Below are positions 9,556 to 17,479 of a DNA stretch of 64,000 nt, one piece after another. The DNA is from Arenibacter echinorum (GTDB taxonomy: Bacteria > Bacteroidota > Bacteroidia > Flavobacteriales > Flavobacteriaceae): contig NZ_QLLN01000002.1 of assembly GCF_003259375.1 (NCBI RefSeq), positions 186,001-250,000 of the forward strand, written 5' to 3'. A program made the translations under genes and the position numbers. Each line of letters opens with the position of its first letter. Position 1 is the first letter of the stretch. Under the pieces are notes generated by a model that had not been told where the DNA came from, made no database searches, and saw nothing but the letters and a program-made list of their open reading frames with translations.

Positions 9556-9608
9556 TTTTACAATTCTCCAAATTAGTTGTTTCTTTGTTGAACATTTTCA
9601 TTATTGCT

Positions 9609-11222
9609 ATGATCCAACGCATTTTAGGGTTTTTGTTTCTCCTTTTAACCGTATCGGCCCTTGTACAGTGCGCACGTAGAGGTGCACCCAGTGGTGGTGA
9701 TAAGGATATTACGCCGCCGAAATTGGTAAAGGCAGAACCCAAGAATATGTCCATAAACTTTAATACCAATAAAATCCGATTGTATTTTGACGAATACGTT
9801 AAGCTCAAGGATATTGAAAAGCAACTTATTGTTTCCCCGCCTTTAAAGTATACTCCCTTAATATCCCCACAGGGATCGGCCAACAGATATGTAGAGGTTA
9901 TCCTAAAGGATACCCTAAAAGCGAATACCACCTATACCCTAAATTTCGGACAAAGTATAATTGATAACAACGAGGGGAACCCACTTAGTTATTTTACTTA
10001 CGTGTTTTCAACAGGGGACTATATAGATTCCTTAACAGTCTCTGGCGTGGTCAAGGATGCGTATAACAAGAATGCGGACACTTTTATAAGCATTATGCTT
10101 TATGAGATAGATAGTGTCTATACAGATTCTACCATCTATCGGCAACCACCAAATTATATTACCAACACCTTGGACAGTACTCCTATTTTTCATTTAAAAA
10201 ATCTAAAAGAAGGAAAATATGCCATGTTCGGTGTAAAAGATGAGGCCAAAAACAACATTTTCAATCAAAAAGTGGATAAAATTGCCTTTATAAAGGACAC
10301 CATAAATCTTCCAACAGATTCCGTTTATTTATTGACCATGTTTAAGGAATTGCCAGACTATAGTATTTCTGTTCCCAATTTTGCGGCAAAAAACAAGATT
10401 ATTTTTGGATATCAGGGCAATGCAAAAGATATATCGATTAGAGCCCTAAGCAACATTCCGGATACGGTAAAAACCAAAATCACCAAAGAACGTGAAAAGG
10501 ACACGCTAAACTATTGGTTTACTCCTTTTAATGCGGATTCACTGGTTTTTACAGTTGCCAATGAGAAGGAAAGCCTTATAGACACCTTTACCGTTAAAAC
10601 AAAAAAAGTAGGCTTGGATACCCTTGTTGTACAGCCCAACCAAAGAGGAACCCTAGAGTTTGGAATTCCTTTTTACATTGGAGCCAATACTCCCATTTCC
10701 CGTATGGACAGTTCAAAGATAAGTTTGGCACGCAAGGATTCGACCCTGGTAAAATTCATGACGGCCTTGGATACTGTAAGTAATAAAATTGATTTTGATT
10801 TTGAAGTGGAGCCCAACGAAAATTATGCTCTGGAACTACTCCCAGGTGCCATAGTTGATTTTTTCGAAACCGAAAATGACACCATATCCATTAAACTGTC
10901 TACCAAAAGTTATGCAGATTTCGGGAATTTAAGACTTACCTTGGACGGGACTGTTACCTTCCCTTTGATAGTGCAATTAACAGACGAAAAAGGAGCTACC
11001 GTAAAAGAATTGTTCGCCAATGAACAAAAGGTCTTTGAATTCACCAATATTAAGCCGGCAAAATATCTTATTCGGGTCATATACGATAGTAACGCTAATC
11101 AAAAATGGGATACCGGGAATTACCTTCAAAGAATTCAACCAGAAAAAGTTACCTACTACCCCAATGTATTGGAAGTAAGGGCCAATTGGGAATTGGAACA
11201 AACCTTTACCCTTTCAAACTAA
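9609..11222 (+). CDS. Ig-like domain lipoprotein (Bacteroidota conserved)
   Basis: Predicted outer-membrane or periplasmic lipoprotein of 537 residues. A longer frame runs back to TTG 9585, but ATG 9609 gives a clean lipoprotein signal: MIQRILGFLFLLLTVSALVQC with the lipid-modified Cys21, followed by ARRGAPSGGDKDITPPK. This N-terminal pattern (Cys, Gly-rich, then D-x-x-P-P-x-L) is typical of a conserved Bacteroidota family with a bacterial Ig-like domain (Big_5 type, about 35-130). The remainder is beta-rich with a possible carboxypeptidase-regulatory-like segment near the C-terminus (KYLIRVIYDSNANQKWDTG). Its function is unknown. Its 3' end overlaps the convergent amidase gene by 17 bp. Confidence 0.85.
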   Translation: MIQRILGFLFLLLTVSALVQCARRGAPSGGDKDITPPKLVKAEPKNMSINFNTNKIRLYFDEYVKLKDIEKQLIVSPPLKYTPLISPQGSANRYVEVILKDTLKANTTYTLNFGQSIIDNNEGNPLSYFTYVFSTGDYIDSLTVSGVVKDAYNKNADTFISIMLYEIDSVYTDSTIYRQPPNYITNTLDSTPIFHLKNLKEGKYAMFGVKDEAKNNIFNQKVDKIAFIKDTINLPTDSVYLLTMFKELPDYSISVPNFAAKNKIIFGYQGNAKDISIRALSNIPDTVKTKITKEREKDTLNYWFTPFNADSLVFTVANEKESLIDTFTVKTKKVGLDTLVVQPNQRGTLEFGIPFYIGANTPISRMDSSKISLARKDSTLVKFMTALDTVSNKIDFDFEVEPNENYALELLPGAIVDFFETENDTISIKLSTKSYADFGNLRLTLDGTVTFPLIVQLTDEKGATVKELFANEQKVFEFTNIKPAKYLIRVIYDSNANQKWDTGNYLQRIQPEKVTYYPNVLEVRANWELEQTFTLSN

Positions 11223-11982
11223 AATGGTCCTGGTCTTCCAAAAATTTTAATTTTTCCCTCGCTTCGGAAATATGTTTTTTATCCAAAGTGGCATAAAGTA
11301 TCTTTTCTTCCTTCGAAAATACTATTGGTTCGCCAAAGACATTGTTAACAGTAGAATGGCCGGGATAACTATGCCCGGTATTATCCGTTCCCGTCCTATT
11401 GACACCTATTACATAAGCCATATTTTCAATGGCACGTGCTTTTAACAGTGCGTCCCAGGCATTAATTCTTGGCTGCGGCCAATTGGCAACATAGATAAGC
11501 ACATCATAGTCCTCCGTATTCCTTGCCCAAACAGGAAAACGTAGATCATAACAAATTAGCGGACAGATTCTAAAACCTTTGAAGTTGATCACGATCCTTT
11601 TTTCACCTTTGTTATATATCTTGTCCTCACCGGCTAAGGTGAAGGTGTGTCGCTTGTCATAAAAAATCGATTTTCCGTCGGGCTCCACAAACCAAAGTCG
11701 GTTATAATAATGCCCGTCAGCAAAATAGACCATACTACCTATTAAGGCCATTTTTTTTCTCCCCGCTTCCTTTTGCATCCATTTTACCGTTTCTTCCCCT
11801 TCCTCCTTGGCAATATTCCAAGGAGTCATGGTAAAGGCGGTGGTAAACATCTCAGGAAGTATCACCAGGTCTACCTCCCCATTTATGGAATCGAGTTTCT
11901 TGGAAAAGTGTTCCCGGTTTTTTTCCGGATTCTCCCAAACTAGGGAGGATTGTATAAGTGCTAATTTAAGTTCATTTTCCAT
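11206..11982 (-). CDS. Omega-amidase / nitrilase-family hydrolase (YafV-like)
   Basis: Carbon-nitrogen hydrolase of 258 residues. The Glu-Lys-Cys triad is intact: Glu44 (VILPEMF), Lys110 (YDKRHTF) and Cys144 (PLICYDLRFP). The pattern is close to E. coli YafV, an omega-amidase that hydrolyses alpha-ketoglutaramate and alpha-ketosuccinamate, dead-end products of glutamine and asparagine transaminases; repair of such side products is the likely role. Cytoplasmic, no signal peptide. The Nudix gene lies 11 bp upstream on the same strand, and a metabolite-housecleaning theme fits both. Confidence 0.9.
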   Translation of the reverse strand: MENELKLALIQSSLVWENPEKNREHFSKKLDSINGEVDLVILPEMFTTAFTMTPWNIAKEEGEETVKWMQKEAGRKKMALIGSMVYFADGHYYNRLWFVEPDGKSIFYDKRHTFTLAGEDKIYNKGEKRIVINFKGFRICPLICYDLRFPVWARNTEDYDVLIYVANWPQPRINAWDALLKARAIENMAYVIGVNRTGTDNTGHSYPGHSTVNNVFGEPIVFSKEEKILYATLDKKHISEAREKLKFLEDQDHFSLKG

Positions 11983-11993
11983 GGCCTAATTTC

Positions 11994-12617
11994 TTAATCA
12001 CAATAGACATTGGTATGCTTTTCGGTCGTCAGTTTATAAAGTTGTCTTATTTGCGTATCCAAGATTCTGTCCACAGAAAGTTCAGGTAGATTATCGATAT
12101 CAAAAAAAGCGGCTCCCTGCATATCAAAACCAGGCCTTAATTCTCCCTTTTCTATCTTACAGAGGAAAACCATTTTGTAAATATAAAAAGGCTGGGGAGG
12201 ATGGGAGTGGCACTTCTTGTCATAAACTGCCAATAGTCTTTCTACCGTGGTTTGTAAACCTGTTTCTTCTTCAATTTCCCTGATCACCATTTCCGAAGGG
12301 GTAAATCCAATATCGGCCCAACCACCTGGAATGGTCCATTTCCCATCGATGCTCTCTTTGGCCATTAATAACTGGTTCTTATGGTTTAGTACAAAACCCC
12401 TTACATCAACCTTGGGAGTAGGATAGTCGGCCACCGGCATTAAAAATTCTTGCCAAGCTTTCAAGGGAACATCACTAATAAGACTAAGAAGTTGCAGGCC
12501 AATACTTCTTAATTCCTGATAGCGCTCCCGATTATAATCATCTTCACAGTACACCAGTCCCGTATCGGCCAATGCTTTAATTCTTTTTACAAGGGTTAAT
12601 TGTTCCTGTAAATCCAT
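11994..12617 (-). CDS. Nudix hydrolase with N-terminal NUDIX_N-type domain
   Basis: 207-residue pyrophosphohydrolase of the YjhB-like group, probably acting on an ADP-sugar or nucleoside diphosphate derivative. Residues 1-60 form a helical N-terminal domain; the Nudix fold follows. The Nudix box runs from Gly99 to Leu121 with the metal-binding REIEEETG core (113-120), but the first glutamate of the Gx5E part is Phe105. That residue normally makes a structural salt bridge rather than binding metal, so activity may be kept. The preceding ankyrin gene ends 2 bp away and the amidase follows by 11 bp, so the three are probably one operon. Confidence 0.88.
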   Translation of the reverse strand: MDLQEQLTLVKRIKALADTGLVYCEDDYNRERYQELRSIGLQLLSLISDVPLKAWQEFLMPVADYPTPKVDVRGFVLNHKNQLLMAKESIDGKWTIPGGWADIGFTPSEMVIREIEEETGLQTTVERLLAVYDKKCHSHPPQPFYIYKMVFLCKIEKGELRPGFDMQGAAFFDIDNLPELSVDRILDTQIRQLYKLTTEKHTNVYCD

Positions 12618-12619
12618 AT

Positions 12620-13096
12620 TTATCCTTGAGCATTTTCCAACAGTGCAATCAGCGATGGCTTTCCTTGCATTTTGGCATGGTCCAAGGCGGTAAGACCGCG
12701 AACGTCTTTGATCGTCGTATCTACACCTTTGTCCATAAGCATTTTGGCAATCTCTTCCCTATCGAAGGTTGCCGCATAAATAAGACAGGTAGCGCCCATA
12801 GTATTTCGTTCATTAATACTGGCACCTTTATCTATAAGCTTCTTGGCGGTATCCGTATAGCCTTTAAAGCAGACACCCATCAAGGCCGTATTACCAGAGG
12901 CATCCTTGGCATCTATTTTAGCGCCAGATTCCAATAAAAGATCGGTTATTTCCTCTTGATCGTAATAGGTAGACAGAATTAGGGGAGTAGACCCTCTTTG
13001 GTCTTTACTGTCCAAGAGTAAGGCGTTCTTCTTCAACATGGCCCTTACCTCATCGAAGTTCCCGTTTCTAATTTCGTTAAAGAAAAATTCGTTCAT
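12620..13096 (-). CDS. Ankyrin-repeat protein
   Basis: A 158-residue protein made almost entirely of ankyrin repeats: about four units can be read, each with the GxTPL or GATxL-type turn and the hydrophobic helix pair (DQRGSTPLILSTYY, DASGNTALMGVCFKGY, NTMGATCLIYAATFDREE, DVRGLTALDHAKMQG). There is no signal peptide and no catalytic domain. Bacterial proteins of this size act as protein-binding modules; in several bacteria they sit beside catalase or redox genes, but that is not seen here. Probably first gene of the operon with the Nudix hydrolase and omega-amidase. Confidence 0.9.
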   Translation of the reverse strand: MNEFFFNEIRNGNFDEVRAMLKKNALLLDSKDQRGSTPLILSTYYDQEEITDLLLESGAKIDAKDASGNTALMGVCFKGYTDTAKKLIDKGASINERNTMGATCLIYAATFDREEIAKMLMDKGVDTTIKDVRGLTALDHAKMQGKPSLIALLENAQG

Positions 13097-13448
13097 AGAT
13101 AATTACCGTTAGTTAAATGTATAAAAAAACAATCACTTTAATAAACTGAAAATATAGTTTAAAGTAATAATTCCCATTAAACCCAATAAAACACATTTCA
13201 TACCTAAAAAGAAAAGCTCCTTATCCAGAAGAAGTAATAATACCTTTTCCAACATAGTTTATAAACATTTGTCATTTAGCTAAACCTTCGTTAAAAGCTC
13301 TAATTCATTTATAGCTTGAATCTCTAGGGAACATTTGACATATTCAATACAAAAAATTAGTTGTCTTATAGGAATTTTTTCGCCTTTCACAATTTATAGC
13401 CATATTCCTACGTTTTCTTAATAAATTCCCCTAAAAGCTTATATAATT
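13097..13448. other. Divergent intergenic region (352 bp)
   Basis: AT-rich spacer between the ankyrin operon and the histidine kinase gene. No terminator or tandem repeat is seen. It holds one possible short ORF on the minus strand (listed separately) and presumably promoters for both sides, but no convincing TTTG/TAnnTTTG pair could be placed. Confidence 0.5.
13133..13255 (-). CDS. Possible 40-residue hydrophobic small ORF
   Basis: ATG at 13255 to TGA at 13133-13135 encodes 40 residues: a short charged start (MLEKVLLLLLDKELFF) and a hydrophobic helix (GMKCVLLGLMGIITLNYIF) ending SLLK. It sits 36 bp before the ankyrin gene on the same strand. The size and composition suit a small membrane protein, but a frame of this length is readily produced by chance in AT-rich DNA. 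Confidence 0.2.
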   Translation of the reverse strand: MLEKVLLLLLDKELFFLGMKCVLLGLMGIITLNYIFSLLK

Positions 13449-15644
13449 TTGGACACATTAACGCGTACGATTACAATAGAAGAAGCCCCTATTGCCATTG
13501 CCACATTAGATAACAATCTCTGTTTTATAAATTGTTCCACCCCTTGGCAACAAGAATTTATAAGCCCGGACAAAGAAATCTTTGGAAAATCTTTTTTTGA
13601 CGTTGTCCCAAGTACCCCTAGGTTATTTCGAAGCGTCCTTGAAAATAGTTTTTCCATTGACGACAATATTGTGGAAGAACAAAAACATATTATGCCGGAC
13701 GGTAGCAATAAATGGTATCAATGGAGTATTAAACCTTGGAAAGAGACAGATGGTACAATTGGTGGCCTAATCATAACCTGTACCAACATTACCAAGATTA
13801 AACGGGCTAAAGACCTATTGATTGCGGCCGAAAATGTAGCCAAAATGGGAGGTTGGGATTTGGATATGATTACCAATACCATTCATTGGTCCAGAATTAC
13901 AAAGGAGATACATGAAGTGCCCTTAGATTATGTACCATGTTTGGAGACAGGGATAAATTTCTATAAGGAAGGAGAACATAGGGAAAAAATTACCGAGTTG
14001 ATTCAGAAAGCTATTACCAAGGGTGAGGAATGGGATATAGAATTACAGATCGTTACCGCAAAAGGCAAAGAATTGTGGGTAAGGGCCAAGGGAATGCCGG
14101 AGTTTGTCAACGGAAAATGTGTTAGACTTTATGGAATATTTCAAGATATAGACAAAAAGAAAAAAGCCGAAATCAAGAATGCCCAAATTAAGGAAAGGCT
14201 AGACCTGGCTACCGAAGTGGCCAATATAGGAATTTGGGAATACAATTTACTTAAAGATGAGCTTGAGTGGAACGACGAAATGTTTCCTCTATTTGGTGTA
14301 AAACGCAAAGACTTCAAGGGCAATTTCGAATCCTGGAAGGCCACTGTACATCCAGATGACCTAGAGCGATGCTTACAGGAATTTGACATGGCCGTATCAG
14401 GAATCAAGGATTTTAAAACCGAGTTTCGGATCGTCCATCCAGATGGCACTGTAAAACACATTAAGGCCAATGCCGGTATTTTCAAGGACGATGAGGGAAA
14501 AATTATTAAAATGGTCGGAACCAATTGGGACATAACCGAAGTTGTTAACACCCAATTAAAGCTGAACAAAAGTGAAGAGTCCTTCCAGGGATCATTTAAG
14601 TCTTCCGCTGTAGGAATGGCACTGGTTGCAAAGGATGGTTCATGGTTGGACGTAAATGAAACCCTATGTCTTAGCTTGGGATATTCAAGAAAGGAGCTAT
14701 TGCAGCTTTCCTTTCAGGATATTACACATCCTCAAGATCTTGAGAAAGATTTATCCCAACTACAAAGGCTTTTGGATGGGAAGGTTAATAGTTACCAATT
14801 GGAAAAAAGATACTTCCATAAAAAGGGAACCATAGTATACGTTGTACTCACCGTTACTGCCGTGAAGGATATAGAAGGTAATATTTCCCACTTTATTTCC
14901 CAGGTGGTAGATATTACAGCAAAAATTGAAGCCCAAAAGAAATCCGAAGAGTTCTTGGAATTGACCAAAAGTCAGAATAATAGTTTATTAAATTTTGCCC
15001 ATATTGTTTCGCACAATCTACGATCGCACTCTTCCAACCTGTCCATGTTATCCAATTATTTAATAGAGGAACAAGGGGAAATTGAAAAAAGGGAAATTGA
15101 AACCATGATAGTGAATGCATCGGAAAGTCTAAACGAAACCGTTGCACATTTAAATGAAGTTGTACAGATCAGCACCGAAGCGGAAGGACAATTACAGGCT
15201 GTTTGTCTAAATGAAATAGTTAAAAACGTAGAGAAGAACATTAGCGCCCTTCTACAACAGAAAAAAGTAGAATGCCAAATCTCTATAGACCAATCCATTA
15301 AAGTAAAAGGCATACATGCCTATCTAGACAGTGTTCTACTTAATCTTTTTACCAACAGTGTAAAATACAGTAGCCCTAATAGAATTCCAAAGATTTCGAT
15401 CCAAGCCACCAAGTCCGGAAATTTCATTATCTTAAATTTTAGGGATAATGGACTGGGAATCAATCTTGAGCGACATGGAAAAAAGCTGTTCGGAATGTAC
15501 AAAACGTTTCATCAACATGAGGATTCGAAAGGTATAGGTCTTTTTATCACCAAAAATCAAATAGAGGCAATGAACGGAAAAATTGAAGTGGAAAGTGCCG
15601 TTGACAAGGGAACGCTTTTTAGAATCACCTTGGTTGCTGCATAA
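13449..15644 (+). CDS. Soluble multi-PAS sensor histidine kinase
   Basis: 731-residue kinase without any transmembrane helix, so it senses in the cytoplasm. Four PAS/PAC domains can be read in tandem at roughly 1-115, 120-240, 245-370 and 375-495, each ending in the typical G-x-x-x-D-I-T/K exit. The dimerisation helix contains HIVSHNLRSH with the probable phospho-acceptor His522, the flavobacterial SHNLR variant of the H box. The ATPase domain shows an N box (LLNLFTNSVKYSS), G1 (FRDNGLGI) and G2 (SKGIGLFITK). The predicted start is TTG at 13449; no better start is near. The response regulator follows after 13 bp and is its likely partner. Confidence 0.92.
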   Translation: MDTLTRTITIEEAPIAIATLDNNLCFINCSTPWQQEFISPDKEIFGKSFFDVVPSTPRLFRSVLENSFSIDDNIVEEQKHIMPDGSNKWYQWSIKPWKETDGTIGGLIITCTNITKIKRAKDLLIAAENVAKMGGWDLDMITNTIHWSRITKEIHEVPLDYVPCLETGINFYKEGEHREKITELIQKAITKGEEWDIELQIVTAKGKELWVRAKGMPEFVNGKCVRLYGIFQDIDKKKKAEIKNAQIKERLDLATEVANIGIWEYNLLKDELEWNDEMFPLFGVKRKDFKGNFESWKATVHPDDLERCLQEFDMAVSGIKDFKTEFRIVHPDGTVKHIKANAGIFKDDEGKIIKMVGTNWDITEVVNTQLKLNKSEESFQGSFKSSAVGMALVAKDGSWLDVNETLCLSLGYSRKELLQLSFQDITHPQDLEKDLSQLQRLLDGKVNSYQLEKRYFHKKGTIVYVVLTVTAVKDIEGNISHFISQVVDITAKIEAQKKSEEFLELTKSQNNSLLNFAHIVSHNLRSHSSNLSMLSNYLIEEQGEIEKREIETMIVNASESLNETVAHLNEVVQISTEAEGQLQAVCLNEIVKNVEKNISALLQQKKVECQISIDQSIKVKGIHAYLDSVLLNLFTNSVKYSSPNRIPKISIQATKSGNFIILNFRDNGLGINLERHGKKLFGMYKTFHQHEDSKGIGLFITKNQIEAMNGKIEVESAVDKGTLFRITLVAA

Positions 15645-15657
15645 AAACTAAATAAAA

Positions 15658-16065
15658 ATGGGGAAGATTGAAAGTAGTTGTATTATAGATGACGATCCTA
15701 TTGCCATATATGGGATAAAAAAATCGATGAAGGAAATCGATTTCTGCAACACCGTAGTAGTCTATAAAAATGGACAGGATGCCATAGACGGATTGAATAA
15801 TATGGTTGCGGAAGGGATAGCATTACCTTCCATTATTTTATTGGATCTAAACATGCCTATTATGGATGGGTGGGAGTTTCTGGACGATTTTATTAAAATT
15901 CCGAATAACAATACCAAAGCGGTAACTATTTATATTATCAGTTCCTCTATAGATCCACGGGATGTAATTAAGGCCCAAGATTATAGTTTGGTAAGCAATT
16001 ACATTTTGAAACCTATCAAATCAGCCGATCTGCTTAGGTTACTGTCTGATGGTAGTAACTATTGA
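15658..16065 (+). CDS. Single-domain response regulator (CheY-like)
   Basis: 135-residue receiver domain with no output domain. The acidic pocket is DDDP (11-14), the phospho-acceptor is Asp63 in LLDLNMPIMDGWEF, and the conserved lysine lies in YILKPIKS (about 117). The single-domain form implies that it passes phosphate to another protein or binds a target directly rather than regulating DNA itself. Translation starts 13 bp after the kinase stop, so the pair forms a two-gene operon. The 3' end is 2 bp from the convergent lipoprotein gene. Confidence 0.93.
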   Translation: MGKIESSCIIDDDPIAIYGIKKSMKEIDFCNTVVVYKNGQDAIDGLNNMVAEGIALPSIILLDLNMPIMDGWEFLDDFIKIPNNNTKAVTIYIISSSIDPRDVIKAQDYSLVSNYILKPIKSADLLRLLSDGSNY

Positions 16066-16067
16066 AT

Positions 16068-17438
16068 TTACCTGATGCCCGGATTAAAATCGTCCGGAGC
16101 ATTTTGAGGCTCATTGATAGTGCCCCATTCTCCAGAGTCATTATATATGGTCCATTCGCTAAAAGTATAAATGGGATTGGCTTCAGAATTATTTCCATTC
16201 CGTAGTGCCCTACCATCCTCATATTCATGGTTGGTGCCAGAGCCATCCTCGCCAATTACCCCAAAACTATCTATTACAGTTCCGAACGGATCCACCAATT
16301 CCAAATTATCATCGCCATTGGAATCTGCAGGACTATTTGTGGAAACACCATGGTTGGGTGGAAAACCATAGACCATTTCAAACTCTGAAGCATTTGGGGA
16401 AATAACAAAGGTACTATTACCTTCGATTATAAATCCTGACAAATCAATGGTAGAACTTATATCCGTATTATCATTGGTGTATCTTCTCAAGACCCACCCC
16501 TTTAAATCTAAAGGTTCGGAATCTGAATTATAAAACTCTACGAACCTTGCCCCTGTATTATTATCCGGATCCGCTAATTCCGAAATGAAAATTTTTGTTG
16601 AGGTAAATTCATCCACCAGATCCTCACAACGAATATCCTTAAAAACAATATCAGAAGTATCCCTTATTACCAATTGATAATCTTTATTGTCCTTTATTAA
16701 AACCCCCGTTATGGTTCCATTCCCTTCTGGCAAAAGGTTGCCCTGAAAATCGGAATACCCACTGTTAAGTAGCTCAAGTTCCAAATCTTCACAATTGGTC
16801 AAGGTCCTTATGGTTTCCTCCTCTCTTACGGCAAAGGTATGTCCCAATTCGGACAATAAAATCTCCATATTACCAAACTGGACCAAGGTGCTTATCATGG
16901 AATCATCCAACTCATTAATACCGACTGTTTTTGGTAGTAGCGAACCCAATGGATCACAGGAATTAAACAAATGCTGCCCAGCTATAGCAGCAGGCAAACG
17001 TCCTACAGCAGGGTTCCCAAAAGCACTAAAAACGCCGCCCAATTTAATTGCCCCTTTACTCATCCCCAAATAAAGCCCCTTGGTTTTTATAAGGATTTTA
17101 GAGCCCACTTCATAAAACAAATGTGAATCCCTTAGGTCAATTTCCAATTGTAGACCCTGAGTGGGGTTGACTAGATTGTCCTGGATGTGCAGAGTTCCAA
17201 AAAAGTTGCCTGCCAGATCTGACGATACCACATAACCCTCTATAACCCAATCTTCCTGAATCTGTATCAATTCATCCACATAATGCGCCTTTAACTCCCC
17301 TATGGTTAAATTGGCCGAAAGATCCGATACACAATCGGCTTTGGGAGTCTCAAAATTTTTATCCTTAACACAGGCCATTAGCAGGTATAAACCCAAAAGG
17401 CAAGTAACGTATTTAATATTGTTGATCTTGAAATTCAT
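16068..17438 (-). CDS. DUF5689 and lamin-tail-domain lipoprotein
   Basis: 456-residue surface or periplasmic lipoprotein. The signal ends at a lipobox before Cys (LYLLMACVKDKN). Residues about 40-270 match the DUF5689 family: an OB-fold-like region with the motif W-V-I-E-G-Y-V-V-S-S-D and repeated N-L-x-x-G blocks. Residues about 285-400 form a lamin-tail domain (IFISELADPDNNTGARFVEFYN, then LDLKGWVLRR). The same OB-plus-lamin-tail combination occurs in ExeM/NucH extracellular nucleases, where it precedes the nuclease domain; here no nuclease domain is fused. It follows the TonB receptor by 41 bp and probably works with it and with the secreted nuclease-like enzyme at 20.3 kb. Confidence 0.88.
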   Translation of the reverse strand: MNFKINNIKYVTCLLGLYLLMACVKDKNFETPKADCVSDLSANLTIGELKAHYVDELIQIQEDWVIEGYVVSSDLAGNFFGTLHIQDNLVNPTQGLQLEIDLRDSHLFYEVGSKILIKTKGLYLGMSKGAIKLGGVFSAFGNPAVGRLPAAIAGQHLFNSCDPLGSLLPKTVGINELDDSMISTLVQFGNMEILLSELGHTFAVREEETIRTLTNCEDLELELLNSGYSDFQGNLLPEGNGTITGVLIKDNKDYQLVIRDTSDIVFKDIRCEDLVDEFTSTKIFISELADPDNNTGARFVEFYNSDSEPLDLKGWVLRRYTNDNTDISSTIDLSGFIIEGNSTFVISPNASEFEMVYGFPPNHGVSTNSPADSNGDDNLELVDPFGTVIDSFGVIGEDGSGTNHEYEDGRALRNGNNSEANPIYTFSEWTIYNDSGEWGTINEPQNAPDDFNPGIR

Positions 17439-17479
17439 TATTCCATTATTTCTCTCCAGTCCAATTACAAAAGGGAACT

